Part shown: one piece after another, positions 47,251-60,100 of the stretch
Layout of the letters: each line of letters begins with the position of its first letter
Numbering within the stretch: the stretch's first letter is position 1
Origin: Amphiduros pacificus
Taxonomy: Eukaryota > Annelida > Polychaeta > Phyllodocida > Hesionidae
Assembly: GCA_949316495.1 (NCBI GenBank)
Contig: OX439004.1
Coordinates: forward strand, 41,402,447-41,466,446
Length of the DNA stretch: 64,000 nucleotides
Direction: 5' to 3'
Notes under the pieces: generated by a model
What the model was told of the DNA's origin: nothing
What the model saw: the letters and a program-made list of their open reading frames with translations, nothing else
Database searches by the model: none
Translations under genes and position numbers: made by a program

Positions 47251-47716
47251 AATAAACAAGACTTATGTATAAGTAAACCAAAAAGAATATATTTTGTTAA
47301 TAAAAAAAGTGCAAAATACCATAAATTAAAATATTTTTCACTGCCACTAATAAATGATAAACAGGTTTGCTGTCAAAAACTTGATTAAAACATTTTTTTA
47401 GATACTACCCTGAAAAGTTTGGTATCTTGGAAATGAATACTAATACTATACGTGTCTGGTCTTGACAAGGTTGGTGTGATTTCATGAAAAAATCTTAACA
47501 TTTATCACAGATAATTTTCCATTAACAAATTTCAACCATCAAGATATCTTGATGTTCTGAATGAGAAGACACTGCCTAACAAGCAATATATGCATTATAT
47601 GTACCGGCAAGTTGTATCAATCATATTATAGTGTGGATGATACATTTTGATGTTGTCATGCTTCAGTATGATGCTTCCTCCAGACGTAGTGGATATTAAG
47701 TGTTCTTTCTTTAGGC

Positions 47717-47919
47717 TGTCTCCAGGATTCTGACAGGGTTGCCTCCAGGATTCTGACAGGGTTGTCTCCAGGATTCTGACAGGGTTGTCTCCAGGATTCT
47801 GATAGGGTTGTCTCCAGGATTGTCTCCAGGATTCTGACAGGGTTGTCTCCAGGATTCTGACAGGGTTGCCTCCAGGATTCTGACAGGGTTGTCTCCAGGA
47901 TTCTGACAGGGTCGTCAGA
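47717..47919. repeat. 23-bp minisatellite (CTCCAGGATTCTGACAGGGTT)
   Basis: About nine units of 23 bp, one shortened. The - strand frame (QNPGDNPVRILETTLSESW) is an artefact of the repeat. Confidence 0.93.
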
Positions 47920-48187
47920 ATCCCCTGCCCAGATCTCGTATGAGTCTCATTCATCAGTGCCTGTTATATTTCATTCTGATACATTATCAAAAGCAATTAA
48001 TAAAGCTGCCCTGGATTCCACATTGTGCCCCCTAGTGCAAGTATAATAGCAGGAATTAAATATCTCATAAGCAAAAGATGTGTAAATATAAAATTGCATT
48101 CAATCTTCATCCTTAGTTTCATTATTTGAAATAAAATGATTTGCGATTTGCTGTACATCATGTACATTGCTGCCAAATAATTGGAAT

Positions 48188-51100
48188 TTAAACAGTTCCT
48201 AGTTCAGCTGCCCATTTGTTTACAAGTTCTTCAAGTTTATCTATTGTACTGTCCTCCTGAAAAGCAAATGAAAGTCTCTTATACTTTTAATACAAACATT
48301 TAAATCAGACTAACAATAAAACTGTATTCTTCAATAATTTAGCATTTATACCATTTGCCATTTGGCCAGAAAATTTTTCACTATAATAATCCATCATGTT
48401 GCATGTTTTTGACAAGAATGTTTTCTGACCTTTATGAAGCAGAATCTGATGTACTTCTCTCCCAAATGTTTGTGTTCTTTGCTGTAGAATGCACTTGGTG
48501 GAATCGCAGCTAGTTTCTGGAAACAAATCAATTCTGATCAATATCAATTTCATTTCTGTCATGCCTTATCCAACTCACAGTTTGATCATATCAGTTGCAA
48601 TATAAGGAAATCATAATAACATTAGTTACATACCAGTAAATCATTCTCAGAAAATAATTATAAACATATTTTATAGGATAAACATGGGAATGATATTTGG
48701 TATGTTTTGTAAAATATGGTATTTCTCTGATTTTACATGTTGGCTCCTATGACCTTGAAAGTAGCTGAAGGCACCAAATAAGTTCTGAGTCCCTCATATG
48801 ATTATTAAATGTGCCAGATTGTATAGATATTACTTTATTTCAAGTCAAAAGAATGTACAGATAAGTCTATGCTAATAACTGACTTAATGACCTTTCTTTT
48901 GTACTCTGTGCTGCAGTCTGTTAAGTGTACTTGCACTCGGATGGATGAAATGTTGGGGCTTTGCAAAGACCTTTAAACTTTTTTCACATTATTATTTACC
49001 TTATTTTCTTGTGCTACACGTATCTACATCATGAGTTTTACAAATATTTTGTTTGTTTTGTGAACCCATTCTCAGAGGGTTTTCCATATGGCAAGGGAGT
49101 TTCCACAGTCCTTAGTTTTTTTTCCAATCATTTAAATTCATTGAAACCAAGAAAACCTTGATACAATACTGTTAACATGACATTTCAAGTTTAATATAAA
49201 CAAAACTATTGTTCCATTATCTCACCTTATTTTTAGTCATCCATGTGACAAATTTGATGTCTTTTGTGTTATCACTGTCATCTTCAATTTTCACATCTTT
49301 AAAATAGAATATGAGGGAAATAATTCAGTTGCATATAGAAATACACTTAAATAACAAACACAGCATTAATCTTCTTTGTCAAAATTAGCCATTATCAATA
49401 TATTGCTAGGTACTGACCCATAGTGGAGAAGTCGGCCATCATGAAGTAGCCCCCCTCGGGCATGATTGGCTGCATGTTGAGTCGGGTAAGCAATGCTGCC
49501 ACCCGCTCCCTTTTGGGCTCAAGCTCGGCAGGAAGCTCATTGAAATAACAGTCCTTCTGACCAAGTCGTGCCAACTCTGTCTCAAAGCCCACAGCCACTG
49601 CTTCCTGCATAACACAGAATGCCATCAACTCATATAACATACAGGCAGGAAACTAATGCCGTGACTATTTCTCGGCAGACTAAATGTGATAATATGGTCA
49701 CATGCAAGGAAATAAGCTTACTCAGTTTTCAGGCTCTGTAACATATAAAAGTGCTGATATTTCTTTAAAGTCTAAGATCTAAACTCCGAAAATGGCTTCC
49801 TTATGGAAAAAGTGTAATGGCTGATTGCTTCTCCCAACAATAACTTCACCCCAGGTGATATAGAGATATTAGGCCTGCTACAGTTACAGTCAAATCAGCG
49901 GACCAAATTTTGAGATATCTTCATTGTGTTTGTTCATTTCTATATATTTAAAATTTGAGCAAATAAATACCAATACAATGTTCTTCCTTTTTTCACTGTC
50001 ACCTAGTCTAGAGAATATTTTGTCCCCCAGTTCCGCCCTCTACTAGATATATTGCCTTCGTTCTGGCTGAGTATCAACACTGCTGTGAGAGTGAGCAGCA
50101 TCTGTATGGGAGTGGGGCATGTGTCAACACTGCTGTGAGAGTGAGCAGCATCTGTATGGGAGTGGGGCACGTATTAACACTACTGTGAGAGTGAGCAGCA
50201 TCTGTATGGGAGTGGGGCATGTGTCAACACTGCTGTGAGAGTGAGCAGCATCTGTATGGGAGTGGGGCACGTATTAACACTACTGTGAGAGTGAGCAGCA
50301 TCTGTATGGGAGTGGGGCACGTATTAACACTGCTGTGAGAGTGAGCAGCACCTGTATGGGAGTGGGGCACGTATTAACACTGCTGTGAGAGTGAGCAGCA
50401 TCTGTATGGGAGTGGGGCACGTATTAACACTACTGTGAGAGTGAGCAGCATCTGTATGGGAGTGGGGCACGTATTAACACTGCTGTGAGAGTGAGCAGCA
50501 CCTGTATGGGAGTGGGGCACGTATTAACACTGCTGTGAGAGTGAGCAGCATCTGTATGGGAGTGGGGCACGTATTAACACTGCTGTGAGAGTGAGCAGCA
50601 CCTGTATGGGAGTGGGGCACATATTAACACTACTGTGAGAGCGAGCAGCACCTGTATGGGAGTGGGGCACGTATCAACACTGCTGTGAGAGTCAGCAGCA
50701 CCTGTATGGGAGTGGGGTACGTATTAACACTGCTGTGAGAGTGAGCAGCACCTGTATGGGAGTGGGGCATGTATTAACACTACTGTGATAGTGAGCAGCA
50801 CCTGTATGGGAGTGGGGCACGTGTAGATACAGTTCTGGTGGACGGTCTGTAAGGATCTCAGCAGGTGCTCCGGTCCTATTGACCAGCCAAGTTTCCATCC
50901 AGTGGCGCTGAACGTCTTGCCGGCACTTCCAATGGTGATAGTCCTCTCCCACATCCCAGGCAATGTGGCTGAAATATCAACACAATCAACATTTTCTTTG
51001 AGCAAGATCACAGTTCCCAACATTAAAACATAGGCATCAGAGATGCATCAACCCTCAGCCCTGGTAACTCATTGCACAACATTCGCTCCACACAATATTT

Positions 51101-54100
51101 GTGAACAAAACGTCACTGCACCAAGGCAAATTGATGCAGGGGTTAAAAAAACCCATAAAATCTACTTCCTTTGATAGCTTAGGTGTGTCAAGTATCATGA
51201 AACTGTCATCATTTACTCTAGAATTATTGAGATGGGCCGGTGACCTTGAAAAGCAGGTTAAGGTCACCGTCCATCAAACTCATCTGAAGTCTTCCCAGAT
51301 GCTTATGTGTGTCAATTTTCATGAAGCTGCCATTATTTGTTCTTAAGTTATTGCAATGACGTGGATTTGACATGATTGTCCCTGTGACCTTGAAAAGTAA
51401 GTAAAGGTCATGTTCCATCAAGAGAAGTCTGAGGTCTTCACCAGATGCTTATGTGTCAAATCTCATAAAGCTGCCATCATTCGTTCTCGAGTTATAGCAA
51501 TGATAGGATTTCACATAATTGTACCTGTGACCTTGAAAAGTAGGTGAAGGTCATGTTCCATACAAAAATGTCTGAGGTTTTCATCAGATGCTTATGTGTG
51601 TCAAGTTTCATGAAGCTGCCATCATTTGTTCTCGAGTTATCGCGATGACAAGGATGATTTCACATAATTGTCCCTGTGACCTTGAAAAGTAGGTGAAGGT
51701 CATGTTCCATCACGAGAAGTCTTGAGGTCTTCACCAGATGCTTGTGTGTGTCAAATCTCATAAAGCTGCCATGATTCGTTCTTGAGTTATTGCGATTCTT
51801 GGGATTTCACATAATTGTCCCTGTGACCTTGAAAAATAGGTCAAGGTCACCGTCCACCGAACTAGTCCGAGGTTTTCAACAGATGCTTATGTGTGTAAAG
51901 TTTCATGAAGCTGCCATCATTTGTTCTTGAGTTATCACGATGACAAGGATGATTTCACATAATTGTCCCTGTGACCTTGAAAAGTAGGTGAAGGTCATGT
52001 TCCATCATGAGAAGTCTGAGGTCTTCACCAGATGCTTGTGTGTGTCAAATCTCATAAAGCTGCCATCATACGTTCTTGAGTTATTGCGATTCTTGGGATT
52101 TCACATAATTGTCCCCGTGACCTTGAAAAATAGGTCAAGGTCACCATCCACCAAACTAGTCCGAGGTTTTCAACAGATGCTTATGCGTGTAAAGTTTCAT
52201 GAAGCTGCCATCATTTGTTCTTGAGTTATCACGATGACAAGGATGATTTCACATAATTGTCCCTGTGACCTTGAAAAGTAGGTGAAGGTCATGTTCCATC
52301 AAGAGAAGTCTGAGGTCTTCACCAGATGCTTGTGTGTGTCAAATCTCATAAAGCTGCCATCATTCGTTCTTGAGTTATTGCGATTCTTGGGATTTCACAT
52401 AATTGTCCGTGACCTTGAAAAATAGGTCAAGGTCGCCGTCCATCCAACTCATCCGAGGTTTTCACCAGATGCTTTTGTGTGTCAAGTTTCATGAAGCTAC
52501 CATCATTTGTTCTCGTATTATCGCGATGACAAGGATGATTTCACATAATTGTCCATGTGACCTTGAAAAGTAGGTGAAGGTTATGTTTTATAGAAACAAT
52601 TCTGAGGTCTTCACTAGATGCTTATTGGTGTCAAATCTCATAAAGCTGCCATCATTTGTTCTTGAGTTATGCGATTCTTGGGATTTCACATAATTGTCCC
52701 TGTGACCTTGAAAAATAGGTCAAGGTCACCGTCCATCGAACTCGTCCGAGGTTTTCACCAGATGCTTATATGTGTCAAGTTTCACGAAGCTGCCATCATT
52801 TGTTCTCGAGTTATCGCGATGACAAGATGATTTCACATAATTGTCCCTGTGACCTTGAAAAGTAGGTGAAGGTCATGTTTCATAGGAAAAAATCTGAGGG
52901 CTTCACCAGATGCTTATGTGTGTCAAATCTCATAAAGCTGCCATCATTCGTTCTTGAGTTATTGTGATTCTTGGGATTTCACATAATTGTCCCTGTGACC
53001 TTGAAAAATAGGTCAAGGTCACTGTCCATCGAACTCGTCCGAGGTTTTCACCAGATGCTTATATGTGTCAAGTTTCACGAAGCTGCCATCATTTGTTCTC
53101 AAGTTATCGCGATGACAAGATGATTTCACATAATTGTCCCTGTGACCTTGAAAAGTAGGTGAAGGTCATGTTTCATAGGAAAAATTCTGAGGGCTTATGT
53201 GTGTCAAATCTCATAAAGCTGCCATCATTCGTTCTTGAGTTATTGTGATTCTTGGGATTTCACATAATTGTCCCTGTGACCTTGAAAAATAGGTCAAGGT
53301 CGTCGTCCATCGAACTTGTCCAAGGTTTTCACCAGATGCATATGTGTGTCAAGTTTCATGAAGCTGCCATCATTTGTTCTTGAGTTATCGCGATGACAAG
53401 GATGTTCGCTACAGACATACATACATACAGACATACATACATACATACATACCCACGCCAGGAGTACTGCAATACCCTCAGCCTGATTACATCAGGGGCT
53501 GAGGGTAAAAAATATCAACATGATGAAGCATGCATATGTGAAGTTTGGTCCTAATCTGTTCCCAGAGAAGGTGTAGTGCATCTGTGAGTGGTTACTCACC
53601 CATCCTGATGTGCTGGTTCCCAGAGAAGGTGTAGTGCATCTGTGAGTAGTTTACTCACCCGTCCTGATGTGCTGGTTCCCAGAGAAGGTGTAGTGCTTCT
53701 GTGAGTGGTCTACTCACCCATCCTGATGTGCTGGTTCCCAGAGAAGGTGTAGTGCATCTGTGAGTGGTTTACTCACCCATCCTGATGTGCTGGTTCCCAG
53801 AGAAGGTGTAGTGCATCTGTGAGTGGTTTACTCACCCATCCTGATGTGCTGGTTCCCAGAGAAGGTGTAGTGCATCTGTGAGTGGTTTACTCACCCATCC
53901 TGATGTGCTGGTTCCCAGAGAAGGTGTAGTGCATCTGTGAGTGGTTTACTCACCCATCCTGATGTGCTGGTTCCCAGAGAAGGTGTAGTGCATCTGTGAG
54001 TGGTTTACTCACCCATCCTGATGTGCTGGTTCCCAGAGAAGGTGTAGTGCATCTGTGAGTGGTTTACTCACCCATCCTGATGTGCTGGTTCCCACTGTAG

Positions 54101-57100
54101 ACAAGCCACTCATACACCTCATCAGAGAGGCAGACCACGTCCCACTTTCTGCACAGCTCAGCTACCATTTCCATCTCATCCCGCTGAAACACCTATTCAA
54201 ACAACACATACTTACAGTTTACTGCTGGTCTTAAATAAATCTTACAATCAATAAACATAGATCAAGGACCTCAGAGCTGTGCTGACCATTGCATTTTTGT
54301 AATGTTTGTGAACATTTTCTGGTAATGCCTGCAAATGGCCTCATAAATGGTGACTTAAAATATTTACCCAGCTTGGCAGGATATGTAAAAATATGTAAAA
54401 ATAGTGTAGCAAATATGGGGCCAAATCCATCACCCCCACATTGCTTTATTCCAAAAGTCTCAAACTTAAGCCTTATTTAGATTGGTAAAGTGAGGCACTG
54501 GGTGTTCCAGGTGTATATGCATGTGCCAAACAATTCACTGACAACATAACATCTTACCGTTTAATATCTAAGAAATTAATCAAGAGTTTCAGAGAAGATA
54601 GAAGTCCTTAAATTCTTGAACATGTGTGTTGTTATTTTAAATCAAATATGGCAGTCAACACCACCTTTTTTCTGAATGTCTCAAACTGAGGCTATTAAAC
54701 ACCTCCCCCACACACCCTCCCTACCTGCAGAAGCTATACTGACATAATCAGCACAGCTAAAATGCAAATATGAAAACATGGGTAAACATTAAGTGGTGTT
54801 TATGACAGAATAGAGCAAAGTTTTGATCAATGGGATCCTGGATCTATTAATTCATCTGGAGAACCATAAATATATAATTTTTCACATTTGATTACATTTT
54901 TCTATTTCATTTTCGGTGTGTAATAAAGGACATGGATCAATTTTCATACAGGCTGGATTGTGGATCTAAGAAAAGATTAGTACATCACCTTTCCAAGAGG
55001 ATTATTTGGATTATTGAAGAAGATGGCTTTAGTTTTGGAGTTGAATTTGCTGGCCAGTTCGTCAGGGTCGAGCTTCCAGTCTGCACTACTCTGTGTGGCC
55101 CCTGAAGATTTGCTCTGAAATCAGGCAAATAAAACATTGAAAAAACTCCTCTCTCAGAATATAATATGTGAAGATGTAATCAATTTATATTATTATCATT
55201 TTTCTCAGCAAAATATCTCAAGATTAATACTTGTCTTATGATAAAGCATGAACCATTAGTCATGCATGTTCCATACTGCCTGATTTGAAGTCCGAGTTTT
55301 GTATACTTACCGGCCTGAGAGGAACAAAGACGGGGATGCCCCCTGCAACGTTGACCATTGGCTCATAACAGTCAAAGTAAGGCTCAATTATGATGACCTG
55401 AAAATAACAAATTGGATCATTTGAAATAATGCTTGATTGAAATACATTGAACATTCTAATGTTTAGAACCTATGGCTATCTTACCTTCTCAAATCAAGAT
55501 GCATATTCAATCTAAGAGACCCATCTTAAAAACACATATAATTTTAACTCCTTCCACATCTGCTAGTAACTATCTCAGTATTTTGTCAATGAATTTTGAC
55601 AGATAATGTTTGTGTAAGAAATGTGAACAATTCAAGATTTGAAGTTTTCTAACCACTCTGATTGAGCTCTCCCAACTCAAAGCTCTTGTCTTGGGTAATG
55701 TATATGTAAAAGGTCCCAGTGGAAATATTCAAAACGTTCTAGTGGACTGTCAACAGTCAAATTACTCTATGAGAGCATTTCAAAATTGCTGCTGATGCAA
55801 GATAAGTAACCCTCACAACACACTCAAACACACAATAATTCCATGTTTAGTAGCAGAGGCAGTACAGTACTACAGGAGCATCATATTGCAGCTGGTTCAC
55901 ACCAGATGTCTCTGCAGTTTTACACCAGGTGTCTCTGCAGTCTTCCTGCATAGTTAATGATGTCTGGCACCAGACTGAGGCAACATAATAACAAACTGAG
56001 ATCATGCCACAGTGAGTGTCTGCCGTAATTCTGCAGCATCACCGATGTGTCTGCTTACCTCACTGTGACAGGTGGTCACAGACTACTGCACCCACCTCTA
56101 ATTAATGACACACTTCAGTCCACACGGGCAGCCAAACGGAAAAAATTCTCCCAACATCTTTTTTATGGTATCACAGGCAGGACCAAACAAATATAACACT
56201 GCATTGCCAGGTGAGCATGAACAGAATGATATTCAATATCAAATATCAGATATCAATTTGATTGTTCATAAAGTGACCTATTCAAGAATGTTTAAAATAA
56301 GGAAGTGCATGTCTAGAACATATTTAATTGTAAATGGGACATGTTGAGTAACCTGACAAAATAATGCTTCAAACTGTTTACAGAACGAATCCTCATTACC
56401 AGTACATAACCCTGTGTTTTACCCCGGCAACACTCAATATATTTAGGACCTAAATTTCTTGTATTTTTATTTATGAAGATACTGTTATGGTGAGCACACC
56501 TCAGAGTCTTCTCTCTCAGTTACATGTCTGTGGTGCATGATGTCTGAGTCACTCAGTCTCTCTGTGCTTACAGCATTATAACCTGCTTGTTGATACTGTG
56601 GGGCTGCTGACTGAGTCTTGAAACTTCCAGGGGCTGTGTCTTTCATTTCTCCAGGCACTAACTCAGACAGTGGCAATCTTTTTCAATCGGTATCTGCAGA
56701 TAGCGACCACCCGGCATGAGATTGATTTCAGAGTTGACTCTATGAGACCTTCCAGACTTTGGGAGCCTATTCAATTACAAGTGTAACTAGTGTTTCAATG
56801 CTATATATACAACCCCCATTGCAATCATGGTTACCCCAGATGCTTTAAGATAAAATTCCCTGACTTTTCCCTGACTTAACTTAATTTTCCCTCACTGAAA
56901 TAATGACATGCAATCAAAACAGGAATCAGATTTCCCATGCAATTCTGATGGTGACAATTACACATTTTAGTCTACTTTTTGTAACTATTTCGTTAAGCAT
57001 AGGGATAACCATTGCTGAAAATTACTTAAAACCAGACTGATCTAGCTAGCTACTGAACATTGGCCCCGTCTTTGCAAGTGAAAATTTGCTAATTTTATGC

Positions 57101-60100
57101 ACATTAAAAGTAAAAATCTGATTCAATTTATGTGTAATCTATTGCGTTTTCTATTGTAAAATGCTCAATTGATAACATTAACAATTCCTAATCCTTGCTG
57201 TTGCTGATGCCTGGGACTATTATGACAGATCCTTCCACATCCCAGCTGGTCCCAACTCATTATTTAAGATCAGTATCATTACAGTAACTCCGGAATGCTA
57301 TCAGAGGATTTCTGCCCATGATTTTATGTTGTGTGACATCGTTTACTGCTGTCTCAGGTTGATGAACTCAGAAACACCTGTATTCTGCAGTGCCGTAGCT
57401 AGGGGGGTTTCCGGGTTGCCCGGAAACCCCCCCCCCCCCCTTTAAAAAAAAAAATAAATCTGAAAAAAACTGAAAAAAAAGAAGAAAAAAAAAGAAAAGA
57501 GAGAGACAGGGAAAGAGAAAATATTGGGGGTGACAGATATTGGAGTAAGTGACTAAACAAGCTGGTTTCCTATAGTTCACATGATGCCGACGGCCGCGCA
57601 AATATGACTATCAATTTTGGAAACCCCCCCCTAACCCAATCCTGGCTACAGCCCTGTTCTGGCTATGAATAAATATATATATATATATTTTCCTACATTA
57701 CTTGATGATAGAACAGAGTCTAACAAAAACCTTGATTTTATTTCAGATTTTAGGAAAAAAAGTATGGCAACTGAGATAGCTGAAGAGTTGGTTAGCTGTA
57801 CAATCTGTTTTGAGCGATTCAACAATCCTAAAACTCTACTATGTCTTCATACGTTCTGTGCTGGGTGCCTGCAGCGCCACCTAGCAGCATACCTATCACA
57901 CCGGCGGGATCTGATCCATCCTCCCGCTCTGCCATGCCCTACTTGCCGAGAATTCACCAAAATCCCAGACACTGGAATTACGGGCCTCCGCACTGATTTC
58001 AAAATCTCTAAGATCATAGAATTTTGTGAAAAGGCTTCAAAAAAGAGCAAAGTTTGTGATGTATGTAAGACTGTCCGTAATGAAACAAAGGCTGCATATT
58101 TTTGCCGTGACTGCAACAAGCATTTATGTCAGGAGTGTATCTTCCGGCACAGAAACACAGATGTGTTTGATTCGCACGTTGTCAAGGAGCTAGAGAACGC
58201 TCGCAACTCTAAGGCTGTGTGCAAGGACCATGAGGAGGAGATGGAACCACTCAAGTATTTCTGCCAGAGTTGTAAGCTGCCCATATGTATACTGTGTGCC
58301 ATGACAGAGCACATGCTCCACAATCTGACAGACCTCGACAAAGGCAAAGCTCATCACGAGAGATCTAAGAGAATCAAATCTCTCACAGACAAAGTCAAAG
58401 CAAAGGCTGCACAAGTTGATGCTTTTCTCAACAAACTTGAGACATTTGAGGCCAACCTAAAGTCTTCCTATGAAGAGACTGGTGACAAGATACGCTCCAG
58501 ATCAGATGAGATCATTAATCAGATCCGACAAGAAGAGAGAGATCTCCTCGCAAAGTTGCAGCACCAATATGAGGGCAAACTAGAAAATATCACCACTGAA
58601 AAGGAGAATCTAAAGCAATGTAAAAGCAAACTGGACAACCTGAAGGACACAGCTGTGTCCACTCTACTGGACGACACCGGGGAACCTTTCTGTGGAAATA
58701 CTAATGAAATTGTGAAAGAACTAAAACACGCTGCCCAAGTGCAGTTTTTGGATCCCGAGGATTTCTCCGAGGCTGACGCTAATTTCAATCTTACATTCCC
58801 AGTTGAAACTCCACAGCTCGGCCAACTGAGTGACGAAAACATTTCTGCTAATTTAAGTTTTTTATCACGGATTCCGATTCGGCTTGTATCCAAGATCACC
58901 ACTGGAAACCTGGACTGGCCCTCCGACGTGGCTCTGCAACCTGATGGGCAGATCGTGGTGGCCGACACGGAAAATTATCAGCTCAAACTGTTTGATCGTT
59001 TTGGTGTTCTGAAGCAGGTGATGGCAGTCGGAGAAATTAAACCAGCTGGCGTGGCAGTAACCAAGGTGCGCACTCTGGTGGCCACAGACATCTTAGAACG
59101 GTGTGTCAAGATTTTCAGCGAGCATGGTCAACTTCTCTTTGAGTTTGGTCATGACATATTTGACAGTCCAGCTGGGATTGCTGTTAATTCCTTTGGGGAG
59201 TACCTGGTATCAGACGTAGGAAACCATTGTGTGACAGTTCACAACTCTCAGGGTAACATACTGGCCAGGCTGGGTGGATTTGGCAACACAGATAACACCT
59301 TTGATGGACCCTGGTACATTGCCACCAATGACCAGAATGACATCATCGTAGCAGACATGGGAAATCACTGTGTTAAGATATTTGACTACCAACTCCATTT
59401 GGTGGCCAAAATAGAACACCCTGACATGCTGTTCTGTCCGAGCGGACTTGATGTTGATATACAGGGCAATCTGCTGATCTGTGATAGTGGACGTAATCTT
59501 GTGTCTATGTATTCCCCAGATGGACAGTTCATAGATCACATCCTGACAGAAAATGATGGAATTGAAAATCCACATGGAATTTGCATTGAAGAAAGTGGGC
59601 AGCTGGTGATATCCCAGTGCCAGAGTAAATCAGGCACCAAACACGACGTCCGCGTCTATCAGCTCTATGACTAGTCAACTTTTCATATTATTAGTAGTGA
59701 ACAGCAATTTGGTCAGAAATGTTCACAATATTTGCACAGATAATATTGTTGTCAACATGGATGAAGATTGATATAATCACATGTGTGATAGGCCAAGTAT
59801 AGATGGATATCCAAATGTGAGGATCACTTGGTAAAAATCATATTAAATAAGCTCCATTTGAACCAGTGGGATGCTTTAAGAGGATCTGTTGTGCTCTCAA
59901 AAGCTATCACGAGAGTGGTCTCTACACCACAGTATGATGGGTGACATATCTGAGGTGGGGTACATCTGAGGTGGGGCACATCTGAGGTGTGTCACATCTG
60001 AGGTGGGGCACTTCTGAGGTGGGGCACATATCTGAGGTGAGGTACATCTGAGGTGGGGCACATCTGAGGTGTGTCACATCTGAGGTGGGGCACATCTGAG

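Larger units (their letters stand above)
43455..48187. other. Intergenic stretch between gene B and the aminotransferase gene
   Basis: I recognise no coding exon. It contains a 21-bp array (43885-44010), a perfect palindrome (47208-47250) and a 23-bp array (47717-47919). About 45640-45830 has a GACGGACCATTTTTCATTCA phrase that looks like interspersed repeat of unknown class. The rest is AT-rich and unremarkable. Confidence 0.5.

Noticed and set aside
57665-57763. Upstream in-frame ATG for the TRIM-NHL protein
   Set aside because: The extra residues (YIYIYF) come from a TA repeat, and an AG acceptor at 57746 lies between. MATEIAEEL directly before the RING is the usual family start.
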